Shown: positions 1-6,845 of the stretch, one piece after another
How positions within the stretch are numbered: the stretch's first letter is position 1
How the letters are laid out: every line of letters starts with the position of its first letter
Assembly (NCBI GenBank): GCA_005116795.1
Contig: SWDL01000491.1
Location: forward strand, 1 to 10,506
Direction of reading: 5' to 3'
Source: Nitrospira sp.
GTDB lineage: Bacteria > Nitrospirota > Nitrospiria > Nitrospirales > Nitrospiraceae
Length of the DNA: 10,506 bases
Notes under the pieces: generated by a model
What the model was told of the DNA's origin: nothing
The model's database searches: none
The model's input: the letters and a program-made list of their open reading frames with translations, nothing else
Made by a program: the position numbers and the translations under genes

Positions 1-152
1 TCGGTGATGACGCAATCGAAGGACTGTTCTCGCAGCCGGTCGAGGCCCGCCTGGCCCTGCGCCGCCGTGGTGACCTCGCACCCGGCCGTCTTCAAGGCGT
101 CGGCCAAGGCCGACCGGACAAACTCTTCATCGTCGATGACCAAAATGCGCAT
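1..152 (-). CDS. Response regulator, receiver domain N-terminus (partial, cut by window edge)
   Basis: Only the first 50 residues are inside the window. They read MRILVIDDEEFVRSAL and continue to DCVIT, the standard start of a CheY-like receiver domain: the acidic pair D7-D8 for magnesium binding, and the end of beta-3 just before the phosphoacceptor. The next codon begins GA and is cut off by the edge, so the phosphorylated aspartate (expected at residue 51) is implied rather than seen. The gene starts 17 bp after the histidine kinase stop on the same strand, so the two are almost certainly one operon and a cognate pair. No strong Shine-Dalgarno is visible in that gap, which fits translational coupling. 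Whether an output domain follows cannot be told. Confidence 0.9.
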   Translation of the reverse strand, partial: MRILVIDDEEFVRSALADALKTAGCEVTTAAQGQAGLDRLREQSFDCVIT

Positions 153-169
153 AGGGACGTGCTCAGTGG

Positions 170-1240
170 TCAGTGCTCGGAGGATCCCTGGTTCATGTGC
201 TGGGTCGGGAACGCCACATAGAACGTACTGCCTTTGCCGGGCGAGGACTCCGCCCAGGCGCGGCCTCTGTGTTTCTCCATCACGAGCTTGACGATCGCGA
301 GGCCGACCCCCGTGCCCTCATAGTCCTGCGCGCTGTGGAGTCGCTCGAACAGCCCAAAGATGCGCTCCGCGTCCCTCGGGTCGAAGCCGATGCCGTTGTC
401 CTGGACCCAGAGCACGTATTCAGTCGGGGTGTGGCTCCCGCCGATCGTGATTTCCGGAGGAGTCGCCTGGCGCGCGAATTTCAGCGCGTTATCCAGCAGG
501 TTCAGCAGCGTCTGGCGGAGGCCGGTCGGGTCGCCCGGCACGGTCGCGGGCGGCGCCTCCACGCGGATGTGCGCCCCGATCGCGTTCACCTCACGAGCGC
601 GATCGGCAAGGACGCCGTCGGTGAGCGCCTTGAGATTCACCGTTGTCTTGGGCAGCGCCTGCTGTTCGAGCCGCGCGTAGCGGAGCAGGTCGTCGATGAG
701 CGCCGAGAGTCTGAGCGCCGACGTCCTGATCGTCGTCACGTAGCGCCGGGCCGTGGGATCGAGCAAGCTCCCGTACTGTTGTTCGAGCAGTGAGGAGAAT
801 CCTTCGATCTCGCGCAGGGGGGACTTGAGGTCATGCGCCACCGAATAGGAGAATCCCTCAAGTTCTTTCGTTTTTCGCTCCAGGGCCCCTGTGCGCTCGC
901 GCAACGTGCCCAACATCGTGTCCAGCGACCGGCTCAATACCCCGACTTCATCCTGCGACGGCCACGGCTCGAAGGCGGCGGAGAGGTCCCGGCGGGCGAC
1001 ACGATCGGCCGTGAACGCCAGGGCCGTGCGCTGGATCGTCGCGGCCGTCACCACGGCCGGGACGGTGATGCGCTGATGGCGGTCGACGTAGCCGTTGATT
1101 TTGGAGAGATAAAAGAGACCGGCGGCGAGCGTGAGGCTCAGGAGTCCCAGCAGGGCGCCGAACGAGACGAAAAACTTCCGGCTCAGCGTCAGATTGCGGC
1201 ACCAGCTCGGCGTGACGTCACGCATGACGTACAGTAGCAC
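170..1240 (-). CDS. Membrane sensor histidine kinase with a shortened sensor region
   Basis: The 356-residue protein is a two-component kinase. Residues 23-46 form one hydrophobic membrane segment. Residues 47-78 are a short stretch that looks like the start of a four-helix periplasmic sensor. Residues about 78-113 match the second half of a HAMP domain (VARRDLS, then DEVGVLSRSLDTM). A short coiled coil leads to the H-box SYSVAHDLKSPLREI with phospho-accepting H136. The ATPase core follows: N-box NLLDNALKFA (N251), G1 DNGIGFD (281-287), FGLFERLH (F-box) and G2 GTGVGLAI (309-316). It starts at GTG 1240 with GAAGG 8 nt upstream; an ATG at 1225 is the alternative. No second membrane segment exists, which is odd for a HAMP kinase and points to an in-frame internal loss. 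The catalytic part looks intact. The signal sensed is unknown. Confidence 0.92.
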   Translation of the reverse strand: MLLYVMRDVTPSWCRNLTLSRKFFVSFGALLGLLSLTLAAGLFYLSKINGYVDRHQRITVPAVVTAATIQRTALAFTADRVARRDLSAAFEPWPSQDEVGVLSRSLDTMLGTLRERTGALERKTKELEGFSYSVAHDLKSPLREIEGFSSLLEQQYGSLLDPTARRYVTTIRTSALRLSALIDDLLRYARLEQQALPKTTVNLKALTDGVLADRAREVNAIGAHIRVEAPPATVPGDPTGLRQTLLNLLDNALKFARQATPPEITIGGSHTPTEYVLWVQDNGIGFDPRDAERIFGLFERLHSAQDYEGTGVGLAIVKLVMEKHRGRAWAESSPGKGSTFYVAFPTQHMNQGSSEH

Positions 1241-1294
1241 AGCGCGGGCCTTCGGAAAAGGCGACGCGCCGATCCGCGACGGCGGGCCGGCCTG

Positions 1295-1343
1295 TTGTCA
1301 GAATACTTGACAATATGACAAGTATCCTGATATCTCCTGCCCC
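1295..1343 (+). promoter_or_regulatory. Divergent control region: likely promoter and operator of the XRE regulator operon
   Basis: The stretch is AT-rich against a GC-rich background. It holds a perfect -35 hexamer TTGACA (1307-1312). The -10 is weak: TATCTC at 1331-1336 with an 18-bp spacer, or TGATAT at 1328-1333 with 15 bp. Either would place the transcript start within a few bases of the ATG at 1344. Half-sites TTGTCA (1295-1300), TGACAA (1308-1313) and TGACAA (1316-1321) surround and overlap the -35. A repressor bound here would block the promoter. The region also separates the divergent kinase gene, but no convincing minus-strand promoter was found. The likely binder is the HTH protein encoded immediately downstream; that is inference. 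Confidence 0.55.
1303..1325. repeat. Inverted repeat (ATACTTG ... CAAGTAT), candidate operator
   Basis: The arms ATACTTG (1303-1309) and CAAGTAT (1319-1325) are exact reverse complements with 9 bp between them. Two further pairs (CA at 1311-1312 with TG at 1316-1317) extend the symmetry inward. It covers the -35 hexamer of the downstream operon, the usual place for an autoregulatory XRE-family repressor site. Confidence 0.6.
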
Positions 1344-2543
1344 ATGACCAGATCCATCCCCACCGGGCCATCCGAGTCGATCGAGAACCGCTTGCGCCAG
1401 ATGCGCGAGGCGCAGGGCCTCTCCCAGGCCGACATGGCCGCACAGGCTGGCGTCACGCGACAGGCGATCTACGCCATCGAGGCCGGAGACTATTTGCCGA
1501 CCACCGGCGTGGCCTTGCGTCTGGCCGGCGCGCTGCGCTGCCGCGTTGAAGAGCTGTTCAGCCTAAGTGATTCCGGCGAGCTGGTAGAAGGGACGTTCCT
1601 GGGCGGCGGCGCCGTGCCCTCAAGCCGGGCCGGACTCCGCGTCAAGGTGGCCTCGGTGGGGGGGCGGGTGCTGGTCCGACCGGTCGCCACGCTCGGCACG
1701 GTGCTCAATTTTACGGTTCCAGCGGATGGACTCATGGTGGGATCTTCGCCGGGTCAGTCATTGCGTGAGGGTGGGCGCGTCCGTGTCCGTCTCTTGCGCG
1801 ACCGGCGGAGCATTGAAGCAGAAGTCACCGTGGCCGGGTGCGACCCGTCGATCTTTCTGGCCGGCGAGTATCTTCGCCGCCGGCAGGGCGCCGCGACGGT
1901 GGTCGGCTGGACGATGGGCAGCGGGGCGGCGCTCCAGGCGCTCCTCCATGGAGAGGTCCATGCGGCCGGCGTCCATGTGGTCGACGACAAGACGGGTGAG
2001 CACAATCTGCCCTTTCTGCGGCGGCACCTCAGGAAGGGGGCCTACACCGTGGTGACCTTCGCGGCCTGGGAGCAGGGATTGCTGGTGGCTCCTGGAAATC
2101 CAAAGGGCATACGAACGGTGGCGGATGTGAGCCGGAAGGGGGTCACGTTGGTCAACCGGGAAGAAGGGGCCGGCGCCCGGTTGCTGTTGGATCGCCGACT
2201 CGCCGTGAGGGGCATCAAGCCGGCTCAGGTCAGTGGCTACCGCCGGCTCGCGAGTTCTCATCTGGAGGTGGCGCGTCGGATTGCGGAGGGTCAGGCGGAT
2301 GTCGGCGTCGGCGTCCGGTCGGCGGCCACGCTCTTAGGGCTTTCTTTTGTGCCGCTGCAAGAGGAGCGATACGACCTGGTCATGCCGACGGCCTATCTCT
2401 CGACCCATCCCGGCCTCTCCATGCTGCTCGACACGATGACCACAGGAGCCTTTCGGAAGGAGATCGAATCACTCGGGGGCTATGACGTACGAGAAATGGG
2501 GATGCGTCGAGACCTGCGGGAGCCCATCAGGCGTGAGCAGTAA
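1344..2543 (+). CDS. XRE-family transcriptional regulator fused to a molybdate-binding-like (PBP-like) domain
   Basis: The 399-residue protein has an XRE/Cro helix-turn-helix at about residues 15-70 (LRQMREAQGLSQADMAA, then GVTRQAIYAIEAG), a linker, and a periplasmic-binding-protein-like domain at about 185-385. Typical marks of that family (PBP-like, COG1910-type, as found fused to HTH or MoeA proteins) are VAGCDPS, LPFLRRHL, NREEGAGARLLLDR and the segment SSHLEVARRIAEGQADVGVG. There is no signal peptide, so the domain acts in the cytoplasm as a ligand sensor. Position at the head of a modABC row suggests it controls that operon in response to molybdate, tungstate or a related oxyanion. This is a ModE substitute in role, not in fold. 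No Shine-Dalgarno precedes the ATG, and the inferred promoter leaves almost no leader, so a leaderless message is likely. The next gene starts 3 bp after its stop. Confidence 0.88.
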   Translation: MTRSIPTGPSESIENRLRQMREAQGLSQADMAAQAGVTRQAIYAIEAGDYLPTTGVALRLAGALRCRVEELFSLSDSGELVEGTFLGGGAVPSSRAGLRVKVASVGGRVLVRPVATLGTVLNFTVPADGLMVGSSPGQSLREGGRVRVRLLRDRRSIEAEVTVAGCDPSIFLAGEYLRRRQGAATVVGWTMGSGAALQALLHGEVHAAGVHVVDDKTGEHNLPFLRRHLRKGAYTVVTFAAWEQGLLVAPGNPKGIRTVADVSRKGVTLVNREEGAGARLLLDRRLAVRGIKPAQVSGYRRLASSHLEVARRIAEGQADVGVGVRSAATLLGLSFVPLQEERYDLVMPTAYLSTHPGLSMLLDTMTTGAFRKEIESLGGYDVREMGMRRDLREPIRREQ

Positions 2544-2546
2544 GTC

Positions 2547-3383
2547 ATGAGCCGGCTGGTGACGAATACAGTGGGAAGGTCCGTACTATTCCTGGCCGGT
2601 CTCTGCCTTGGAGGGGGGATCAGCCCCGTGGCTGCAGCCGATCTGATCATCGCCGCGTCTCCGAGTGTGTCTGTGCCGCTGGAGGCTCTGGCGCGCGCCT
2701 ATGAGGCCGCGCACCCGCCGACACACGTGCGCCTGTACTACGACCGAGCGTTGGACCTCCGCCGGACCATCGCGTCGATCCAACAGGATGGCCGGCATTT
2801 TATCGGCACCGGCGAGGTCTCACTCGTGGCGCCGGGAAATGACGAGCTGTTGGATCGCCTGGAACAGAAGTATTACGTGTTGCCCGGCAGTCGACAGGTC
2901 TATGCCGTGAACCGGCTGGTATTGGTGGCGCCCGAATCGTTGGTCGAGGCGCCTTCATCCTTTGACGCGGTGGCGGCCGACGGACGGCTCAGGCTGGCCG
3001 TGGCAGATTCTGACGGCACGGCACTGGGGCGGGAGACCAAGGCATTGCTCGAGACGCTGCGACTGACGGGTGCGTTGGAGGGGCGGGTGGATGTCGCGGC
3101 AGATGCCCGAGGGGTGCTGGATCATGTGCTGAACGGGCAGGCGGATGTCGGCATCGTATCGGGGACCGACGCGGCCCGCGAGCGAGATCGGATCCGAGTC
3201 GTGGCCACAGCTCCAGGTGATCGTCCGGCTCCCAAGACACACTCCATCGCGATGGAACGGTACTGCCCCGACCGTGCACAGGGCGAGGAGTTCCTACGAT
3301 TCATCCACACGGAGGCCGCCCGCGCGGCCATCAGACGAGTCGGCTACGAAACGGTGGAAGAGCGCAAGGAGCCGGCGCCGTGA
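2547..3383 (+). CDS. Divergent ModA-like periplasmic substrate-binding protein
   Basis: The 278-residue protein has a signal peptide ending about VAAA (cleavage near residue 31). The mature part begins DLIIAASPSVSVPLEALARAY, the first strand and helix of a ModA-family type II binding protein. The second-lobe segments VYAVNRLVLVAP (118-129) and LDHVLNGQADVGIVSG (191-206), and the C-terminal helix EEFLRFIHTEAARAAI, also fit. The pocket is unusual: the serine-rich loop that is GSSG in the modA of this window (residues 86-89 there) is replaced by YYDRALDLR, and the segment equivalent to GAPYDLYFS is changed to GRHFIGTGEVSLVA. The ligand may therefore differ from molybdate, or binding may be weak. 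It lies 3 bp after the regulator and overlaps the next gene at GTGA, which implies coupling with the lipoprotein. It could be a receptor for a different oxyanion or a non-transport signalling protein. Confidence 0.8.
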   Translation: MSRLVTNTVGRSVLFLAGLCLGGGISPVAAADLIIAASPSVSVPLEALARAYEAAHPPTHVRLYYDRALDLRRTIASIQQDGRHFIGTGEVSLVAPGNDELLDRLEQKYYVLPGSRQVYAVNRLVLVAPESLVEAPSSFDAVAADGRLRLAVADSDGTALGRETKALLETLRLTGALEGRVDVAADARGVLDHVLNGQADVGIVSGTDAARERDRIRVVATAPGDRPAPKTHSIAMERYCPDRAQGEEFLRFIHTEAARAAIRRVGYETVEERKEPAP

Positions 3384-4030
3384 GACGACCCCTCCTCGAT
3401 CGGTTTGTCGGACTGGGCTGTGCCGGGGCCACGCTCCTGGCACTCTCCTGTGCGCGGGTGCCCTATGAGACCATGAGCATCCAGCACACCGAGCGACTGC
3501 GTGTCACGCTTCAGCGCGAAGTGGAGTCCGTGACCTACACGCATCCGGTCGATCTGAGCGCGTCCGAGATCGCGGCGCTGCTCGCCGGCTATTCGATTCG
3601 TCCCCAACCGAGTCTCCCGCTCCGATGGTACGCGGAGGAAGCGCCGCCCACTCGACTGTTCCGGGCCGATGAGATCCAGGCGCTGGCGCCGGTGCTGGGG
3701 GAGGCGCTCCGTCGTGCCGGACCGCAAGAAAGGGTGGCCGTTACCCTGCTCGCGCCCGGCCTGAATCCGCGCTATGACCGCGACGTCGTCGGCGGGTGGC
3801 TGGCGTTTCGAGAGGGGCTGCTCCATCTCACGATCGAGTATTTCCACGTGCCGCAACCGGCCACGCGCTTCAGCCCCTATGACACGAACTATCCCACCCC
3901 ACCCTCCGGCCCTGAAGCCTATGTGCTCTATTTCGAGCCGGGGCGCTTCTGGGTGTCGGACGAGATGCGGAAGAGCCGAGCGGTGGACCTGCGCGGGTTC
4001 CTCAAGTCCGTGGTGAGGCCGATTCCATGA
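3380..4030 (+). CDS. Uncharacterised lipoprotein of the porin/binding-protein cassette (copy A)
   Basis: This 216-residue protein begins at GTG 3380, overlapping the previous stop, with AAGGAG 8 nt upstream. A basic N-terminus and hydrophobic stretch end in LLALSC, so C24 is the probable lipidation site. No known domain was recognised. It is clearly related to the minus-strand lipoprotein at 8791-9519. Shared blocks in order are THPxxLxxSExxxLLxG (54-70), FRxxEIxxLAxxLxxAL (94-110), PxERVxx (115-121), GWLxxR (139-144), a YD followed by proline (167 onward) and FEP (185-187). No membrane segment lies after the lipid anchor, so the body sits in the periplasm. It falls between a ModA-like protein and a porin, which suggests a partner role at the outer membrane. 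That role is inference. Confidence 0.82.
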   Translation: MRRPLLDRFVGLGCAGATLLALSCARVPYETMSIQHTERLRVTLQREVESVTYTHPVDLSASEIAALLAGYSIRPQPSLPLRWYAEEAPPTRLFRADEIQALAPVLGEALRRAGPQERVAVTLLAPGLNPRYDRDVVGGWLAFREGLLHLTIEYFHVPQPATRFSPYDTNYPTPPSGPEAYVLYFEPGRFWVSDEMRKSRAVDLRGFLKSVVRPIP

Positions 4031-5694
4031 GGCGTCGTGCACACATGCACGTCCTGGTCGCAATGCTCGTGCCGGCGCTCTGGGTGTGCGGGAGCGGGGC
4101 GGCCCATGCGGTGGACGCAGGTCGGCTGGTGGAGAAGGACGGCGCGTACGTCTTCGTCGAGAGCCAGGACCCGGCGCTCAAATTGCTGATGGAGCGGGCG
4201 TTGAAGCAGGGCGTCATCTCTCAAGAAGAATTCGACCGCACGATGAAGGACTCGGAGGCCCGGGCTTATCTCCTCCAACCCAGTTTCAAGGCCTGGTATG
4301 ACCGTGGCTTTAACTTCTCGATGAACGACAACGCTTTTTTCCTGAAGATCCGCGCTCGGTTTCAGGGGCGGATGACGCAGCGGTTTCGCAACGCCGCCTG
4401 GCGCAATCCCGGTGACGCGAAGAATTTCCCCGATCTGCTGGGGGTGTTCGGCGATTATCGGGCGAATCGATCGGAAGGGGAGGCGACCACGTTCAGTCTG
4501 CGCCGCGCCCGCCTGTACTTCATGGGCCATCTGTTCAACCCCGACTTCAAGTACTTTATCCAACTACGTGGCGAGACCGCCGAGAATTCGCAATCGCCAG
4601 GGTTTCTCCAGCTCTTTGACTTGAACCTGACGACCACGCATATCCCTTGGGCCAATCTGCAGTTCGGGCAGTACAAGGTCTATTTCAACCGCGCGCAAAT
4701 CAACTCGACGGCCTCCATGCAATTCGCTGAACGGGCGATGGTCATGGATGCCTTCACGGCCAGTGGGCTGGATCGGCGTGACATCGGGCTCACGCTCATG
4801 AACGACGAAGAGCTCTACCCGGTGAACTACTATGTCGGGGTGTTCAACGGAACGGGTCCGAACTTCAACCGTCTCGGCGTGTTCAACAGCGAAGATCCCG
4901 GCGGGGCGTCGGGCACTACGCAGCGGAATATCAATGCCAACGTGAGATTGGACACCGGGAACGTCATGGTGGCCGGGCGTCTCATGTGGAACGTGATGGG
5001 GCGGCCCGGGTACGGCGAAGGGGACTTGGTCTATTCCGAGACACCGCAGATGGCGGTCGGCGCCGGCTACGCCTACAACCCTTCGATCAATACCAGCACG
5101 AACAACAATTTCATCGGGATCGATCTGGCCAATCTGAACTATCGCCGCCAACTGGCGACCTTCGGCAACGGCCGCCAACTCGGTTGGGGCGTCGTGGACT
5201 ATTCGACTTGGACCGCCGACTACGTCTTCAAGTATCGGGGCTTCTCCTTCCAAACGGAGTACTACTTCAAGAACGTGGTTCGTCACGACAAGGGTCGCCC
5301 GCAAATCTGCACCGCGATCACCGGCACCGCCTGCACGGCCTTCACCGAAGCTCCCGGCCTCTTGGGGAATGCCCAGGGCTGGTATGCCCAGTCGGGGTAC
5401 TATCTGATCCCGCAAAAACTGGAACTGGCCGCTCGCTATGCCTGGTGGGACCCGGATACGCGGGCGGCAGGGGATGTCATCAAAGAAGTCAACGCCGCGC
5501 TCAGCTACTACTTCCGCTCCACCTACGACCACAAGATTGTGTTCGAGTTTTCCAACACGGCGATGGGAACCGGCGGCTTTGCCGTCGGGCGGAGCGCGCC
5601 GCTGCCGGCGGGGTTCGGGACCACGCCCCTCGATGCGGTCGGCGGCACCTTGGTCGAAAATCGTTTGAGGATCCAGTATGAAATCTTCTTTTGA
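4027..5694 (+). CDS. OprP/OprO-like outer-membrane porin
   Basis: The 555-residue protein has a signal peptide ending at about GAAHA. A helical N-terminal segment follows (LVEKDGAYVFVESQDPALKL, then LMERALKQGVISQEEFDR), as is usual ahead of phosphate-selective-porin-type barrels. From about residue 95 on it alternates polar and aromatic residues in beta-strands (FFLKIRARFQGR, SLRRARLYFMGHLFNPDFKY, LQFGQYKVYFNRAQIN) and ends in IQYEIFF with the C-terminal phenylalanine needed for barrel insertion. The SLRRARLYFMG and QFGQYKVYFNR segments are typical of the OprP/OprO family, whose studied members pass phosphate or polyphosphate. Here, among mod genes, the cargo may be molybdate or tungstate (inference). 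Its ATG overlaps the lipoprotein stop (ATGA), and its own end overlaps modA by 17 nt. Confidence 0.88.
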   Translation: MRRRAHMHVLVAMLVPALWVCGSGAAHAVDAGRLVEKDGAYVFVESQDPALKLLMERALKQGVISQEEFDRTMKDSEARAYLLQPSFKAWYDRGFNFSMNDNAFFLKIRARFQGRMTQRFRNAAWRNPGDAKNFPDLLGVFGDYRANRSEGEATTFSLRRARLYFMGHLFNPDFKYFIQLRGETAENSQSPGFLQLFDLNLTTTHIPWANLQFGQYKVYFNRAQINSTASMQFAERAMVMDAFTASGLDRRDIGLTLMNDEELYPVNYYVGVFNGTGPNFNRLGVFNSEDPGGASGTTQRNINANVRLDTGNVMVAGRLMWNVMGRPGYGEGDLVYSETPQMAVGAGYAYNPSINTSTNNNFIGIDLANLNYRRQLATFGNGRQLGWGVVDYSTWTADYVFKYRGFSFQTEYYFKNVVRHDKGRPQICTAITGTACTAFTEAPGLLGNAQGWYAQSGYYLIPQKLELAARYAWWDPDTRAAGDVIKEVNAALSYYFRSTYDHKIVFEFSNTAMGTGGFAVGRSAPLPAGFGTTPLDAVGGTLVENRLRIQYEIFF

Positions 5695-6529
5695 GCGTTC
5701 ACGCTCTTTCTTGTCACGCCTCACCTGCCTGCGCCGCGGCCGTCGCGGCAGGCAGGCGCCTCACGCCTTACTCCATGCGATCGGAGTGATGGCGGTGTGG
5801 TGGCTCGTTGCGGTGGGGCATGCCACGGCCGATGAATTGACCATCGCGGCAGCGTCGGATCTCAATTTCGCGTTCAAAGAGCTGGTCGGTGCCTTCGAGC
5901 GGCAGACCGGCGCGCACGTCAGGCTGACCCTTGGTTCGTCGGGAAACTACTTTGCGCAGATTCAAAACGGCGCGCCCTACGATCTCTACTTTTCGGCGGA
6001 CATTGCCTATCCCAAGAAGCTGGACGAGGCGGGTTTGGCCGTGCCTGGTTCGCTCTACCGGTACGCCGTGGGGAGAATTGTGTTGTGGGCCTCCCACGCC
6101 TCACAGCTCGACGTGTCTCGCGGCCTGGTGTCGTTGACGGACCCGGCGATCAAGAAAGTTGCGATTGCGAATCCGAAGCATGCCCCGTACGGCCGGGCGG
6201 CCGTCGCCGCCATGGAGCATTTCAAGGTCTATGACCAAATGAAGGACAAGCTGGTGTTGGGCGAGAATATTTCGCAAGCGGCGCAATTCGTCGAGTCGGG
6301 GGCGGCCGACGTGGGGATCATTGCGCTCTCGCTTGCGCTCGCGCCTTCGATGAAGGTTGCCGGCGCCTATTGGGACATTCCAATCGACGCGCATCCCCCG
6401 CTGGAGCAGGGAGCGGTGATTCTCAAAAGTTCCAAGAATCAGGACATGGCCAAGCTGTTCCTTGACTTTGTCAAAGGCCCGCAAGGCCAGGAGGTCATGA
6501 AGAGATATGGATTTACGTTGCCGAGTTAG
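5678..6529 (+). CDS. modA: ModA, periplasmic molybdate-binding protein of the ABC importer
   Basis: This 283-residue type II binding protein captures molybdate or tungstate in the periplasm and delivers it to ModBC. Ligand-loop marks are all present: AAASDLNFAF (57-66, S60), GSSGNYFAQIQNGAPYDLYFSAD (block 86-108, S87/S88), NPKHAPYGRAA (165-175), and GENISQAAQFVESGAADVGI (195-214). Cleavage is expected after HATA (residue 51). The n-region before the hydrophobic core is very long (about 34 residues, rich in arginine) because a palindromic repeat at 5714-5768 is translated inside it. The chosen ATG has TTGAGGA 6 nt upstream and lies inside the porin end. An in-frame ATG at 5789 lacks a well-spaced ribosome site and would leave little signal peptide. 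It overlaps the next gene by 23 nt. Confidence 0.93.
   Translation: MKSSFERSRSFLSRLTCLRRGRRGRQAPHALLHAIGVMAVWWLVAVGHATADELTIAAASDLNFAFKELVGAFERQTGAHVRLTLGSSGNYFAQIQNGAPYDLYFSADIAYPKKLDEAGLAVPGSLYRYAVGRIVLWASHASQLDVSRGLVSLTDPAIKKVAIANPKHAPYGRAAVAAMEHFKVYDQMKDKLVLGENISQAAQFVESGAADVGIIALSLALAPSMKVAGAYWDIPIDAHPPLEQGAVILKSSKNQDMAKLFLDFVKGPQGQEVMKRYGFTLPS
5714..5768. repeat. Small palindromic element flanked by TCACGCCT direct repeats, inside the modA signal-peptide region
   Basis: A perfect 9-bp inverted repeat, CCTGCCTGC (5724-5732) and GCAGGCAGG (5748-5756), can be drawn as a longer GC stem: inner CCGCG (5734-5738) pairs with CGCGG (5744-5748) around a 5-nt loop, leaving a 2-nt bulge. The 8-bp sequence TCACGCCT occurs exactly on both sides (5714-5721 and 5761-5768), and a near copy TCACGCTC sits at 5699-5706. 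There is no following T-run, so it is not a standard terminator. It resembles a REP-like or miniature palindromic repeat that came to lie in coding sequence. Confidence 0.7.
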
Positions 6530-6845
6530 ATCATCGCTGCGCGTCATGTGGTATGGGTTCTTCCTGGTTTGCGGCGGATGTTCCGAGGCCGTGAAGCTCG
6601 TGCAGGACAATCCCACAGGGGGTGTGGTGACCTACTCATTTAAGGAGGACCGGGGCGGACCGATGGGGTCATCCAATCGAAAGAAAGCGTTTGACCTCAT
6701 CGAAAAGAAGTGCGGATCTCGCTACGGAATTCTGAGAGAGGGAGAAACCCAAGGATACACCAGCGTCTCCGGCACGATCGAGGGTACGGAAGACCAGGGC
6801 ATCGGGCGCCGCTGGGGGATCAAATTCGAATGCATGGAGCGCTGA
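6507..6845 (+). CDS. Small putative lipoprotein between modA and modB
   Basis: This 112-residue protein has a basic start (RCRVRSSLR), a short hydrophobic run WYGFFLV and the cysteine of VCGGC at residue 25 as probable lipidation site. The mature part is about 88 residues. It contains VTYSFKEDRGGPMGSSNRKKAFDLIEKKC in its middle (as blocks), and ends near WGIKFECMER, with two cysteines after the anchor (C69 and C109) that might form a disulfide. No family was recognised. The start at 6507 is inside the end of modA; the nearest purine-rich run AGGAGG is about 12 nt upstream, so coupling to modA translation is likely. ATG 6546 is an alternative but leaves no positive n-region. Its place inside a mod row hints at a periplasmic accessory, unproven. 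Confidence 0.68.
   Translation: MDLRCRVRSSLRVMWYGFFLVCGGCSEAVKLVQDNPTGGVVTYSFKEDRGGPMGSSNRKKAFDLIEKKCGSRYGILREGETQGYTSVSGTIEGTEDQGIGRRWGIKFECMER

Noticed and set aside
173..793. Plus-strand open frame of 206 codons opposite the kinase
   Set aside because: The minus-strand frame carries every kinase motif; the plus frame is an Arg/Val/Glu-rich shadow.
1241..1343. Classical ModE binding site
   Set aside because: The inverted repeat does not resemble the ModE TATAT-type half-sites, and the adjacent regulator is XRE-type.
3344..4063. Minus-strand open frame of 239 codons opposite the lipoprotein
   Set aside because: The plus-strand frame has a ribosome site, a lipobox and a paralogue in the same window; the antisense frame has none of these.
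4564..5724. Long minus-strand open frame of 386 codons opposite the porin
   Set aside because: It lies wholly against a well-supported porin and has low-complexity Arg/Gly/Pro/Val/His-rich composition typical of an antisense shadow in GC-rich DNA, with no domain signs.
5724..5756. Rho-independent terminator between porin and modA
   Set aside because: The hairpin is strong but has no T-run after it and lies within modA coding sequence, so a repeat element is the better description.
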